Assembly: GCF_004335015.1 (NCBI RefSeq)
Contig: NZ_RQRU01000003.1
Coordinates: 1 to 64,000, forward strand
Length of the DNA stretch: 64,000 nt
Direction: 5' to 3'
Source of the DNA: Psychrobacter pygoscelis
GTDB lineage: Bacteria > Pseudomonadota > Gammaproteobacteria > Pseudomonadales > Moraxellaceae
This document shows positions 9,615 to 21,342 of this stretch, piece after piece. Made by a program: the position numbers and the translations under genes. Numbering within the stretch: position 1 is the first letter of the stretch; the number at the start of each line of letters is the position of its first letter. Under the pieces are notes generated by a model. It was not told the origin of the DNA. It saw only the letters and a list, made by a program, of their open reading frames with translations, and did not search any database.

Positions 9615-9696
9615 GGTTTATGACTTCCAAAATGCTATTAGGTGAACACTACTTCCACGTTGTACTCTCACAGGCCTATCCTTAGCATTTATTAAT

Positions 9697-9729
9697 AAAA
9701 AAAGCTAAGCGTCTTAAACAACGCTTAGC
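9697..9729 (-). terminator. Intrinsic terminator of purB
   Basis: On the minus strand a 9-bp stem GCTAAGCGT / ACGCTTAGC with an 8-nt loop is followed by seven T, 38 nt after the purB stop. Confidence 0.85.
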
Positions 9730-9766
9730 CAATGATAATAAATGAAACTTTTTAAGTAGCAAACGC

Positions 9767-11176
<1,410 letters not shown>

Positions 11177-11232
11177 TTAGGTATTGTGGGTTGAAATCAA
11201 TAATGAGGTAAGCAGATCAATTTTAGGGCATT

Positions 11233-11243
11233 ATTATAACAAG
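11233..11243 (-). promoter_or_regulatory. Candidate extended -10 promoter of purB
   Basis: On the minus strand TTGTTATAAT gives a perfect TATAAT with an upstream TG, 66 bp before the purB start. No good -35 was seen at the usual distance. Confidence 0.45.
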
Positions 11244-11355
11244 AGTTAGCATAAAATAGTGATGAGTAATAAAGTGTAAAGTAATTTACTAAAGTTTAGA
11301 AAGCTGTTATATTTCAAGTACAAAGCAAGCAAGCTAGATATTAGTTGGGCTTTAT

Positions 11356-11361
11356 TATAAT
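11356..11361 (+). promoter_or_regulatory. Candidate -10 element for the twin lipoprotein genes
   Basis: TATAAT lies 21 bp before the first lipoprotein ATG; no clear -35 is visible. Confidence 0.35.
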
Positions 11362-11382
11362 TTACGCATGTAAGGGATAATT

Positions 11383-11709
11383 ATGAAAACACTGACTGGA
11401 ATAGTGTTGTTAGGAGCGGCTTTAGCTTTATCAGCTTGTGGCGGTGATAGTGACAGTAGTGGTGATACTAACAGTTCGAGTTATAGAACCTTTGGTAAAG
11501 TGTTGCCTAAGACTACTTGCAAGGTTGATGGTGCATTGGTCGATGTGCCTGCAGAAGGTTGTGTGTTCTCACTGCAGTATCCCTCACAAGGAGAAGACGT
11601 CACTTATACTCAACGGTATCAATGTATAAAAGATAATAAGGTATCTGACGGTACGGTATACGGGTACTCACTAAGCTTTGGTAAATATTACTTTAGATGT
11701 GCAAGATAA
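11383..11709 (+). CDS. Small cysteine-containing lipoprotein (twin 1)
   Basis: 108 residues. Lipoprotein signal MKTLTGIVLLGAALALSAC with an LSAC lipobox (C19), then a Gly/Asp/Ser linker and a ~65-residue domain with four further cysteines (TTCKVDG, EGCVF, YQC, FRC). The same four-Cys pattern recurs in the next protein, so the two are paralogues. Two disulfides in the periplasm or at the surface are likely. No known family recognised. AGGGA ribosome site upstream; probably co-transcribed with twin 2 (17-bp gap). The first 80 nt are almost identical to those of twin 2. Confidence 0.82.
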   Translation: MKTLTGIVLLGAALALSACGGDSDSSGDTNSSSYRTFGKVLPKTTCKVDGALVDVPAEGCVFSLQYPSQGEDVTYTQRYQCIKDNKVSDGTVYGYSLSFGKYYFRCAR

Positions 11710-11726
11710 TTTAAAAGGAGAATTTT

Positions 11727-12176
11727 ATGAAAACACTGACTGGAATAGTGTTGTTAGGAGCGGCTTTAGCTCTATCAGCTTGTGGCGGTGATAGTGACAG
11801 TAGTGGCAGTTCATCCACTTCATCGTTTAAGAGTACCATAGCAAATGGAAATCAGTACAGTTGCCCTTCAGAAGCGGCAATGAAAACATGTAAAACCGAC
11901 TCTCAGTGTAAAGCTGATAAATGTACTTTAACTAAAAAAGTAACCACGCCTTCAGATACAACCACCACTACAGCATGTAAAATCTCAGGAAAAACGGTAA
12001 CCGGCTACAATAATAAGAGCTGCAAATTTGTAAACAGTAAGGCTGATGCCAATATAATTATTACTTGTACATCAGGTCAAATGCAGCTTGATGGTAATGT
12101 CGGAAACTTTAACAGTTCAGGAGGTACTATATCATCAGGAACGCCTATTAACGATTATATACTACAATGTCCCTAG
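11727..12176 (+). CDS. Small cysteine-rich lipoprotein (twin 2)
   Basis: 149 residues. Same leader and LSAC lipobox as twin 1; its first 80 nt differ from twin 1 at one position. After the linker comes a Cys-rich module with four cysteines (SCPSEAAMKTC, QCKADKC), then a Thr-rich spacer and a four-Cys core (TACKISG, SCKF, ITC, LQC) that aligns with twin 1. Eight mature-domain cysteines besides the lipid-bearing one fit four disulfides. Strong AAAAGGAG ribosome site. Function unknown. Confidence 0.82.
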   Translation: MKTLTGIVLLGAALALSACGGDSDSSGSSSTSSFKSTIANGNQYSCPSEAAMKTCKTDSQCKADKCTLTKKVTTPSDTTTTTACKISGKTVTGYNNKSCKFVNSKADANIIITCTSGQMQLDGNVGNFNSSGGTISSGTPINDYILQCP

Positions 12177-12290
12177 TTTTAATGAGTTTATTTATAGTTG
12201 ATAACGTGCTGATACTCACTAGATAGTTGTTAGCGAATATGATGAAATAAATAACATCATGTTTGCTAAATTAAATAAAGGTGAAAAATT

Positions 12291-12327
12291 AAAGTATTGA
12301 CTTCATAGTGAGCCAATACTTTTTTTT
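12291..12327 (+). terminator. Probable terminator after the twin lipoproteins
   Basis: A 9-bp A/T-rich stem AAAGTATTG / CAATACTTT with a 14-nt loop runs into a T tract. It is weaker than the other terminators here. Confidence 0.55.
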
Positions 12328-12347
12328 ATAAATGAAACCTATTGAAT

Positions 12348-13127
12348 ATGAAAAATAAAATTATCCTACTCTCTTCTATCTTAGTTGCCTTTTTAGTAGG
12401 TTGTCTAACGACATTTATTGTTATGACTAAACGGCAGATGGATGAGGTTATGCAAGCCAAGCAGCAGTCAAGCTCAATGGCTCAGCCGTCCGTGCAAACC
12501 TCTGATGCTAATTCATCAACGACTATGACAGATAATAAAGCGCCTACAAGCAGTGACAACGTAGCATTACCCTCTATAGAGAATATTAATGCGTCCGGCG
12601 AAGCATCGATTAATGACTACTCAGAAGCGCAAGCGAAACAAATTATCGATAAGATGCCAGACTACGTCTTAGGCCAGTATGTCGATAAGTTTATGACCAA
12701 AGATGCTAGCAATGTCATCATCGATAAGCGCCGGTTTGCTGAGCGCGCGATTGAAGAGCTATATCAGCCTAATGACAATCAACGCTTGGTAGGGGAGGTT
12801 AGGCTGTCGTTGGATCCCACCATGCCAGCAGCTTCTGTGGACACATCCACTATTAATAAAGATGCTAAAATTTATGCGCATTTAGATACCAAAGGTCAAG
12901 TACCCGCCAGCCCGTTTGTATTTGTAAAGTGGGTCAATAATCAGACAGGTCAGGTGCTGCTATTTGAGAAAAAAGACATCGTCGCAGATAGCAATCAAAA
13001 TTGGGTGAGCTTCAAGCCTTACGATGGCTGGCAGCCTAGTAGCTACGATATCCGCTTTTATCAATTCACCTCTGAGCTGCAGCCTGTCGCCCAGCTAACT
13101 TATAATATCTATAACGTCACTGAATAG
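12348..13127 (+). CDS. Membrane-anchored protein of unknown function
   Basis: 259 residues from ATG 12348 (an in-frame TTG at 12342 would add two). One N-terminal transmembrane helix (IILLSSILVAFLVGCLTTFIVM) is followed by a Gln/Ser/Thr-rich linker to residue ~75, a helical region around DYSEAQAKQIIDKMPDYVLGQ and a C-terminal ~100-residue beta-rich-looking domain with many aromatic residues (WVSFKPYDGWQPSSYDIRFYQF). A Cys within the helix (VGC) could be read as a lipobox, but the leader is long. The bulk should be periplasmic. No family recognised. Confidence 0.7.
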   Translation: MKNKIILLSSILVAFLVGCLTTFIVMTKRQMDEVMQAKQQSSSMAQPSVQTSDANSSTTMTDNKAPTSSDNVALPSIENINASGEASINDYSEAQAKQIIDKMPDYVLGQYVDKFMTKDASNVIIDKRRFAERAIEELYQPNDNQRLVGEVRLSLDPTMPAASVDTSTINKDAKIYAHLDTKGQVPASPFVFVKWVNNQTGQVLLFEKKDIVADSNQNWVSFKPYDGWQPSSYDIRFYQFTSELQPVAQLTYNIYNVTE

Positions 13128-13261
13128 AGCAAATTCTGATAGTAGCATTGCACAGTCTTATCGACTACGCCTCTGCCCATTCTAGGAACACAGTGTCGAT
13201 CTTATTGCCTATCTCACAGTCAATGCTATTTCTAGCATTATGACTTTATACATTCAATCAT

Positions 13262-13296
13262 CAAAAAAGTGCAACCGATTATGATCGATTGCACTT
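13262..13296 (-). terminator. Intrinsic terminator of gdhA
   Basis: In the minus-strand RNA a 13-bp stem (AAGTGCAATCGAT / ATCGGTTGCACTT, one T-G wobble) with a 4-nt loop is followed by TTTTTT. The plus strand would have a C-A mismatch at that position, so the hairpin favours minus-strand termination. Confidence 0.78.
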
Positions 13297-13364
13297 GATA
13301 GTTAAAGACGGTTACATGTATGGCAGAGCGTCTCTGCTAAGTAGCTTTATTTAGTTATAAAGGC

Positions 13365-14711
13365 CTAATTTAAAACACCATAGGCTACTAGAGCATCTGC
13401 TGCACGTTTAAATCCGACAATATTAGCACCAGCCATATAGTCGATACAAGGTGTGCTCTCAGCTTGCAGATGCTGAGTCGCGCGCGCTGCATCATCATGA
13501 ATGTTCTTCATGATTTGTCTTAACTGAACGTCTAATTCTTCAAAGCTGCGATACTGGCGTACTGAGTTTTGTGACATCTCAAGACCTGATACTGCGACGC
13601 CGCCTGCATTAGCAGCCTTACCAGGGGCATAGTGTACGTGCTGCTCTCGAATATAGTCGATAGCAGCAATAGTCAATGGCATATTAGCACCCTCGACCAC
13701 ATACTTAATGCCATTAGCGACCATTTGCTCAGCTTCAGCGATGTCTACTTCATTTTGTGTGGCACAAGGCATGGCTATATCACCTTTTATTTGCCAAGGT
13801 TTTTCACCAGCAAGCCATTCGCCGCCAAACTCTTCTACATAATCTTTTAGAGGTTTACGCGCCGCTTTTTGATCTTTAAGCCAGTCAATTTTTTCTTGGG
13901 TAAAGCCTGCAGGATCATGCAAGGTCCCTTGCGAGTCAGATACAGTCAATACCGTGGCATCCAACATCAGCGCTTTTTCTGCCGCGTGCAATGCCACATT
14001 ACCCGCACCTGAGATCAATACTCTTTTATCAGTGAAGGTCTCGTTTTGTGCGCTTAGCATATTTTCTAAGAAATATACTGCACCATAGCCCGTAGCTTCA
14101 GTACGGATTAAGCTACCGCCAAAGCCGACACCTTTACCGGTCAGTACGCCGCCATATTCATGCGTGAGGTTTTTGTACATAGCAAACATATAGCTGACCT
14201 CACGACCACCCACACCGATGTCGCCAGCTGGCACATCGATATCTTTTCCGATGTACTGATAAAGCTCACGAATGAAGGCATAACAGAAGCGGCGGATCTC
14301 ATTATCTGATTTACCTTTAGGGTCAAAGTCAGAGCCACCTTTTGCACCGCCCATCGGTAGTCCGGTCAGTGCATTTTTAAAAATTTGTTCGAAGCCTAGG
14401 AACTTTAGGACAGATTCGTTTACGGTTGGGTGAAAACGTAGGCCACCCTTGTAAGGACCTATAGCATTACTAAACTGTACGCGCCAGCCTCGGTTTACTT
14501 GAATATTACCCTCATCATCCTCCCAGTTCACCCTAAAGCTAATCACACGGTCAGGTTCTGTCAAACGTTCAAATACTTTGAATTTGCTATAGTCTGAGTT
14601 GGCTTCATAAGCATCACTAATGGAGCTGGCCACTTCTTTTACTGCCTGAATAAATTCAGGTTGGTGCGGGTAGCGGTTTTCAAGGGATTGAATAACATCT
14701 TGCATGCTCAT
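13365..14711 (-). CDS. gdhA: NADP-type glutamate dehydrogenase
   Basis: 448 residues, the usual size of the hexameric bacterial enzyme. It interconverts 2-oxoglutarate plus ammonia and glutamate. The catalytic segment LPMGGAKGGSDFDPKGKSD contains the active-site Lys. GPYKGGLRFHPTVN and the Rossmann motif SGAGNVALHAAEKA are present. Start choice: GTG 14717 and ATG 14705 are in frame, but ATG 14711 has AGGA 9 nt upstream. With glnE and ilvE it belongs to the nitrogen-assimilation set in this window. Confidence 0.95.
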   Translation of the reverse strand: MSMQDVIQSLENRYPHQPEFIQAVKEVASSISDAYEANSDYSKFKVFERLTEPDRVISFRVNWEDDEGNIQVNRGWRVQFSNAIGPYKGGLRFHPTVNESVLKFLGFEQIFKNALTGLPMGGAKGGSDFDPKGKSDNEIRRFCYAFIRELYQYIGKDIDVPAGDIGVGGREVSYMFAMYKNLTHEYGGVLTGKGVGFGGSLIRTEATGYGAVYFLENMLSAQNETFTDKRVLISGAGNVALHAAEKALMLDATVLTVSDSQGTLHDPAGFTQEKIDWLKDQKAARKPLKDYVEEFGGEWLAGEKPWQIKGDIAMPCATQNEVDIAEAEQMVANGIKYVVEGANMPLTIAAIDYIREQHVHYAPGKAANAGGVAVSGLEMSQNSVRQYRSFEELDVQLRQIMKNIHDDAARATQHLQAESTPCIDYMAGANIVGFKRAADALVAYGVLN

Positions 14712-15071
14712 CGACACGGGTCCTTATTAAAACTATAAATAATGGCTTAATAAAATGAATATGAACCTTAATAATTTGACATTTTATAATCTCTAAAAAA
14801 ATATGATTTAGGGCAAAAATGAGTATTGGTTCATAGGTATTTTACAGTTTTAAATAAAAATTCAATAGTAATTATTTGGAATTATTTAATAAAAAATTAG
14901 CTTTAATTCAGTATTTTTGCCTAAGTATAGTTAAAGTAATAAAAATTAATTATTTTATTTTAAATAAAAATTAATTAAAATTAAATAAAATACTGTTAAA
15001 TAGATTTTTAAATAAAGGTTGAATAATTATATGATATTAATCAAAGGCTTGATTTAATAAGAGCTTACTAA

Positions 15072-15215
15072 AATGGAGGGCTGGTTAACAAGGGGAATTT
15101 TTTAACACAGCAAGATATGGTTAATCTAATTAAAGACCGCTGCATTGATGAATCATTGGCAAAAGTCTTTAGCCAGCAGTTGCGACTTTACGTTTCGCTA
15201 ATACTTGGTCATTAA
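15072..15215 (+). pseudogene. Possible short coding remnant
   Basis: Open for 47 codons between a TAA and a TAA. The only ATG (15117) would give 32 residues (MVNLIKDRCIDESLAKVFSQ...LILGH), a helix-like composition unlike random AT-rich spacer. No ribosome site and no recognised family, so it could be a fragment of a larger gene or chance. Confidence 0.2.
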
Positions 15216-15322
15216 AACCAATTGCTAAGCTAATTTAAATAAAGCTATTTTTTAAGTTCAAATCATAAATATAAACTTTTATTTATTAAAACACTTGGGT
15301 AAAGTAGCAAAACGTTAGCTGC

Positions 15323-15468
15323 TATAGTAAGTTCGTTATAAAAATGATACAGCGGTACTGGGATGAATTTATCGTAGCCTCTGTCGGCGCGTCCGCAGCC
15401 AGCTAGTAAGGTGTATACCAGTGGCACATCATATTACGATGACTTTATTTTATTTAGACTCCATTATA
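15323..15468 (+). repeat. Dispersed foldback repeat (copy A)
   Basis: About 146 bp, matching the copy at 45998-46148 along its whole length. Shared blocks are AGCGGTACTGGGATGAATTT, CTCTGTCGGCGCG, TATACCAG and ACGATGACT...TATTTAGACTC. The arms ACTGG and CCAGT are complementary. Confidence 0.8.
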
Positions 15469-15557
15469 CCCCTAGTTCTTTAGCCTAAGATTAAGGAGCT
15501 AAGGGTAATTTGTTCTACTGATAAGTAGCTGATCAGAAGCGGTGGTGGCTAGGTTAG

Positions 15558-16775
<1,218 letters not shown>

Positions 16776-16905
16776 CTAAGCTGTGTTAAAATTCGAAGTC
16801 AATTATAACATTGATACGCTTAAGATAGCGCATTGAGATAGCGGTGTTATGGTATCTGATATGCTATCTTGTGCAGTAACAGTTGGCGAAAGGATAAATG
16901 TGGGT

Positions 16906-17400
16906 ATGATTAAGATTGGTCAAGGCATTGATGTGCATGCGTTTCATAATAATGGTCAGGCCAAACAGTTTGTTATCTTAGCTGGTGTCGAGATTGAGCA
17001 CACGCATAGCTTGTTGGCTCATTCTGATGGCGATGTCGTAGTCCATGCTTTAGCCGATGCGCTGCTAGGAGCGTTAGCACTTGGCGATATTGGTCAGCAT
17101 TTCCCAGACACTGATGAGGCCAATGCTGGATTAGACTCGCGGATACTGCTGCGCCATGTCTACCAATTGGTGACGGAGGCTGGATATCAGCTTAGCAATG
17201 CCGATATCACCGTAATGTGTGAGCGGCCTAAGCTTGCCCCACATAATGCAGCGATGCGACAAAACTTGGCAGACGATCTGTCGACCAGTATCAACAACAT
17301 TAGCATCAAAGCGACCACTACCGAAAAGCTTGGGTTTACAGGTCGTCAAGAGGGCATAATGGCCAGTGCGGTGGTATTGTTAGTGAAGGCGTCTAACTAG
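16906..17400 (+). CDS. ispF: 2-C-methyl-D-erythritol 2,4-cyclodiphosphate synthase
   Basis: 164 residues from ATG 16906. It forms MEcPP in the non-mevalonate isoprenoid pathway as a trimer. Zn ligands and active-site motifs are present: [32 protein letters not shown] and the [12 protein letters not shown] loop. Longer in-frame starts exist (16849, and GTG 16900 with AGGA 5 nt upstream), but family proteins begin at the [15 protein letters not shown] segment. ispD is not adjacent. Confidence 0.95.
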   Translation: MIKIGQGIDVHAFHNNGQAKQFVILAGVEIEHTHSLLAHSDGDVVVHALADALLGALALGDIGQHFPDTDEANAGLDSRILLRHVYQLVTEAGYQLSNADITVMCERPKLAPHNAAMRQNLADDLSTSINNISIKATTTEKLGFTGRQEGIMASAVVLLVKASN

Positions 17401-17624
17401 GATAAGCCTACCTAATACACACAAAATACGGTTTTATTCCTCACTAAGAATACAGTGTGACAGTTGTAATATTATCAAGCGCCCCCATATTTTTAATAAC
17501 CCTAGACTAGAATAGTATTTTTAATCTTGCTGGCTAGCGCTTATTGATTGAGCAGATTGACAATCTCAACTGAACGTTAGCTATAAAACCAACCACTAAA
17601 TTATTTTATCTATAAGGACTATTT

Positions 17625-17978
17625 ATGAGCGATCAGCCACAAAGCAATGCAGCAGACATGGACATTGAACAGCTAATTCGTAACCAAATCGCTGAAAATA
17701 AAGTGATTTTGTACATGAAAGGCACACCGCAGTTCCCACAATGTGGTTTTTCTGCTAAAGCCATTGAAGTATTGACTCAAATTGGTCGTCCTTTTGCTTT
17801 TGTTAATATCTTAGAAAATCCTGAAATCCGTGCGACCTTACCAAAGATCGCTAACTGGCCGACATTCCCGCAGTTATGGATTAATGGTGAGCTAATGGGA
17901 GGGTCAGATATTATCTTGCAAATGTATCAATCTGGTGAGCTTAAGCCATTGGTTGAAGAGCATAGCCCTGCCGCGTAA
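17625..17978 (+). CDS. grxD: Monothiol glutaredoxin (Grx4 type)
   Basis: 117 residues with the monothiol active site CGFS (C40) in FPQCGFSAKAIEVL, the preceding KGTPQ and the GSH-binding WPTFPQLWINGELMGGSDI. Such proteins bind a glutathione-ligated [2Fe-2S] cluster as dimers, or with BolA, and act in Fe-S trafficking. AAGGA-type site upstream; single-gene unit with a strong terminator. Confidence 0.95.
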   Translation: MSDQPQSNAADMDIEQLIRNQIAENKVILYMKGTPQFPQCGFSAKAIEVLTQIGRPFAFVNILENPEIRATLPKIANWPTFPQLWINGELMGGSDIILQMYQSGELKPLVEEHSPAA

Positions 17979-18020
17979 GGTGCTGATTTGACTTGTTGAT
18001 TTATTAGACGTCAGTATTTG

Positions 18021-18054
18021 ACCTAAGCGATGGCAGCATCGCTTAGGTTTTTTT
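18021..18054 (+). terminator. Intrinsic terminator of grxD
   Basis: Perfect 12-bp stem ACCTAAGCGATG / CATCGCTTAGGT with loop GCAG and a following T7 run. Confidence 0.9.
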
Positions 18055-18257
18055 ATGAGGTTAACTGGCTCATTGGCGTTATGCCCTTCTATATCTATAG
18101 CTGATTTAAATGACTTAAGTTTGAAAGCAATAGATTCGTAAGCTTCATTAATCGCATCGCTTGAGCGTAACCAAGTATTCTCACTATATAGCACTAATAT
18201 AGTAGCAATAAATGGCAAATTTATTGCGTCCTCATCGTCCCAATAGAGACCATATTT

Positions 18258-18770
18258 ATGACCGACAATCTATCAAATACGCCCAATTCAGCCGAAACCC
18301 TAGAGCAAAAGCGTCAAAGACTGCAAGACAGGTCGGTGGAGATTATTGAGATCGCAGATAATGAGCCTGATTCAGCACTGCGCTGCATTCACTTGCTCAG
18401 CGTGGCGGGCGGCGCAACTGCTGGTACGTATAAGGCTATCGAACGACGTATCGTCGCTGATCAAGATACTTATGGCGCTTATCACTTGGCACTAATGGCG
18501 CAAAATACTTCAGACTTACCTATTGATGCCAGACAGCTGATTACTATGGTGGTCGAAAAAGGTGATAATGAGCAGCTATTATCCTTGCTCAAGAACCTAC
18601 CTATCCCGCCAGTAGAAGCGATAAAATCTCGAATAGTCGCCAGCAACGATGGAGATGCGATTGGAAAAATGAATGCTTATTTACAAGTCAATCCTGATGG
18701 TTATGGCAGTCAAGTGAATATCGCTAGTGGTCAAAAAGATCGCATTGTACCGTTGAGCCCTAATGAGTAG
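18258..18770 (+). CDS. Hypothetical helical protein
   Basis: 170 residues, no signal peptide or membrane segment, predominantly helical in composition. The central part (residues ~25-135) has the look of short helical repeats (SALRCIHLLSVAGGATAGTYKAIERR, DTYGAYHLALMAQNTSD, DNEQLLSLLKNLPIPPVEAIKSR). The C-terminus is Gly/Asn-rich. It may be a lineage-specific cytoplasmic protein. Function not recognised; it sits alone between grxD and mnmG. Confidence 0.65.
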   Translation: MTDNLSNTPNSAETLEQKRQRLQDRSVEIIEIADNEPDSALRCIHLLSVAGGATAGTYKAIERRIVADQDTYGAYHLALMAQNTSDLPIDARQLITMVVEKGDNEQLLSLLKNLPIPPVEAIKSRIVASNDGDAIGKMNAYLQVNPDGYGSQVNIASGQKDRIVPLSPNE

Positions 18771-19109
18771 GAGAGTGAGGCTACGGCGAGAAAAGTCTCA
18801 AGTGCAAGGTAGCAATGAGTTCAAGCCGCAAGCCAAAGTCAAAAGCCCACAAAAGGTATGATTGATAGCATTGTCTTTGTATAGAAGTCATATATAGATG
18901 CAGCCAAATTTGTTATAATGTTCTCCCTTAATCTAGGTAATCAATCCAAGCAGTCTTATAGCACTTAATGCTATAGGTACGCGTTAACTTCCTACAATTT
19001 GTTAATCTTAAGTAATCTAACAAGCAATCTAATGACAAGCTATCTGAGCTGGTCGCAAATAGCAGCGATACTTAGATAGCTAAGTGTTAGGTAAGCAAGC
19101 GAGGCACAC
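18771..19109 (+). promoter_or_regulatory. mnmG upstream region with extended -10 and structured leader
   Basis: TGTTATAAT at 18911-18919 is an extended -10. The implied leader is about 185 nt and can form two hairpins: TATAGCA / TGCTATA (18957-18975) and AGCTATCT / AGATAGCT (19038-19081). No small ORF or known riboswitch was recognised. Confidence 0.45.
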
Positions 19110-21008
19110 ATGCAATATCCAAAAACTTACGATGTCGTCGTCATTGGCGGTGGTCATGCAGGGACGGAAGCGGCTCTAGCATCAGCCCGCATGGGTGCGA
19201 AAACGCTACTACTAACGCATAATATCGAGACCTTAGGGCAGATGAGCTGTAACCCAGCCATTGGTGGTATCGGCAAGTCGCATCTGGTCCGTGAGATTGA
19301 TGCGCTTGGCGGCGCTATGGCACTAGCGACTGATAAAGCTGGTATCCAGTTCCGTGTATTAAACAGTCGTAAAGGCGCAGCTGTTCGGGCGACGCGCGCG
19401 CAAGCCGACCGTATTCTCTATAAAGCTGCCATTCGCCATACGCTTGAGAACCAGCCTAATCTCGACCTATTTCAACAAGCCGCTGATGATATCTTGGTCG
19501 AAAACGGCAAAGCTACGGCGGTAGTTACTGCGACAGGGATTATATTTCGCACCCAGACTGTCGTTTTGACCTCAGGAACCTTCTTGGGCGGCGTCATTCA
19601 TATTGGTCTGGATAATAGTAAAGGCGGCCGTGCAGGAGATCAGCCTTCTATCAAGCTTGCTGAGCGTCTTCGCGAGCTTAAGCTGCCAGTTGGCCGACTA
19701 AAAACCGGCACGCCTGCGCGCATCGATGCCAGATCAGTAGACTTTAGTGTCATGACTGTACAGCCTGGTGACACACCACTGCCAGTCATGAGCTATATGG
19801 GTGATGTGAGTATGCACCCAGAGCAGGTGAATTGCTTTATCACCCATACCAATGCCCAGACGCATGACATTATCCGCCAGCACCTAGACCGCTCGCCTAT
19901 GTTCTCCGGCAAGATTGAAGGGGTAGGGCCACGTTATTGTCCTTCTATTGAGGATAAAATCCACCGCTTTGCGGACAAGGATAGCCATCAGATATTCATT
20001 GAGCCTGAAGGTCTGACTACCAATGAGCTTTATCCCAACGGCATCTCAACGAGCTTGCCATTTGATGTACAGCTAGACTTTATCCATACCATGAAAGGGC
20101 TTGAAAACGCTCACATTACCCGTCCAGGCTATGCCATTGAGTATGATTATTTTGATCCGCAGAACCTCAAGCCAACGCTTGAGACCAAATCTATTGATGC
20201 GCTATATTTTGCCGGTCAGATTAATGGTACGACAGGCTACGAAGAGGCTGGCGCGCAAGGTCTATTGGCAGGTATTAACGCAGCTTTAGCCACCCAAGAC
20301 AATCCAGTTATGGAGACATGGACCCCACGCCGTGACCAAGCTTATCTTGGTGTCTTGGTGGACGATCTAATCACTCACGGTACCAAAGAGCCGTATCGCA
20401 TGTTTACCAGTCGTGCCGAATACCGCCTATTATTGCGTGAAGACAATGCTGACCAGCGCTTAACTGAGACCGGTCGTAAGCTTGGTCTTATTAGTGATGA
20501 GCGCTGGCAGGCCTACCAAGATAAAATGACTGCGATTGCGACCGAATCGGCACGGCTTAAAGATCTATGGGCAGCGCCAAATAATGAGCTGGGCGCTAGA
20601 GTTACCGAGCAGACGGGAGAGGTACTAACCAAAGAAGCGACTGCTTATGATTTGCTAAAGCGGCCGCAAATTAACTTTACTGATATTGCTGCTATTACTG
20701 GCTCTACTGTCGCTACCCAAGTGGGTGAACAGATAGAAATTTCAGTCAAGTATGCAGGTTATATTGATCGTCAGGCCGATGAAGTAGAGCAGATGAAGCG
20801 TTTGGAGAATACTAAGCTGCCAGTAGATTTTGACTACTCTGTGATCTCTGGGTTGTCCAATGAGATTGTACAAAAGCTTGCTCAGGTTAGACCAGCCACC
20901 CTAGCTCAGGCTGGTCGTATCAGTGGTGTGACGCCAGCAGCGGTACAAATACTGGCGATGACTGTTAAGAAACAAAAAAAGGCTCAAGCGGCATTGAGTG
21001 AGTCATAA
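19110..21008 (+). CDS. mnmG: tRNA U34 carboxymethylaminomethyl synthase subunit MnmG (GidA)
   Basis: 632 residues, the usual length. With MnmE it builds the cmnm5 group on wobble U34. FAD motif [21 protein letters not shown] is at the N-terminus; [20 protein letters not shown] and the [10 protein letters not shown] region are also family signatures. The C-terminal helical domain ([40 protein letters not shown]) binds tRNA and MnmE. MnmE is not in the window. Start ATG is preceded by GCGAGGCACAC. Confidence 0.97.
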   Translation: MQYPKTYDVVVIGGGHAGTEAALASARMGAKTLLLTHNIETLGQMSCNPAIGGIGKSHLVREIDALGGAMALATDKAGIQFRVLNSRKGAAVRATRAQADRILYKAAIRHTLENQPNLDLFQQAADDILVENGKATAVVTATGIIFRTQTVVLTSGTFLGGVIHIGLDNSKGGRAGDQPSIKLAERLRELKLPVGRLKTGTPARIDARSVDFSVMTVQPGDTPLPVMSYMGDVSMHPEQVNCFITHTNAQTHDIIRQHLDRSPMFSGKIEGVGPRYCPSIEDKIHRFADKDSHQIFIEPEGLTTNELYPNGISTSLPFDVQLDFIHTMKGLENAHITRPGYAIEYDYFDPQNLKPTLETKSIDALYFAGQINGTTGYEEAGAQGLLAGINAALATQDNPVMETWTPRRDQAYLGVLVDDLITHGTKEPYRMFTSRAEYRLLLREDNADQRLTETGRKLGLISDERWQAYQDKMTAIATESARLKDLWAAPNNELGARVTEQTGEVLTKEATAYDLLKRPQINFTDIAAITGSTVATQVGEQIEISVKYAGYIDRQADEVEQMKRLENTKLPVDFDYSVISGLSNEIVQKLAQVRPATLAQAGRISGVTPAAVQILAMTVKKQKKAQAALSES

Positions 21009-21074
21009 GCTAGTATAACCACAGCTAAGCTTACCCATTAACTAAAACCAGTTACCAGACGATGGAGCACGATT

Positions 21075-21284
21075 ATGCCTTACGACAAGCTGTCAGATCT
21101 GCCCGAGCAAGTCACTGCTAATCTACCTAAGCACGGTCAAGAGATATTTCTGGCGGCATTTAATAGTGCTAGCGAGCAGTATGATGATGAGTCACGCTGG
21201 TTTGCCACGGCTTGGGCCGCTGTCGAAAACGTCTACCAAAAAAACGACGATGGTAAATGGGTAAAAAGACCTGATCATAAATAA
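21075..21284 (+). CDS. ChaB-like protein
   Basis: 69 residues. Matches the small ChaB family: PYDKLSDLPEQVTANLPKHG, then a helical AFNSASEQY and a Trp-containing end (AWAAVENVYQKNDDGKWVK). In E. coli chaB lies beside the cation antiporter chaA, but its own role is uncertain. GGAG ribosome site 8 nt before ATG, 66 bp after mnmG; probably read through from mnmG. Confidence 0.85.
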   Translation: MPYDKLSDLPEQVTANLPKHGQEIFLAAFNSASEQYDDESRWFATAWAAVENVYQKNDDGKWVKRPDHK

Positions 21285-21342
21285 CGTGCTATTGCGCCTA
21301 GATTGGCCTTAATAAGCGTCTTCTATTTAATAGGGACCCTAA

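Larger units (their letters stand above)
14712..15557. other. Long AT-rich gap with a foldback repeat and a short ORF remnant
   Basis: About 840 bp. Nt 14740-15060 are extremely AT-rich and hold repeated AATTAAAT-type words, probably including the gdhA promoter. Nt 15072-15215 are an open stretch with a coding-like ending. Nt 15323-15468 hold repeat copy A. Confidence 0.5.

Noticed and set aside
16849..16905. Upstream extension of ispF ([19 protein letters not shown])
   Set aside because: Homologues start at the [11 protein letters not shown] segment; the extension has no conserved content.
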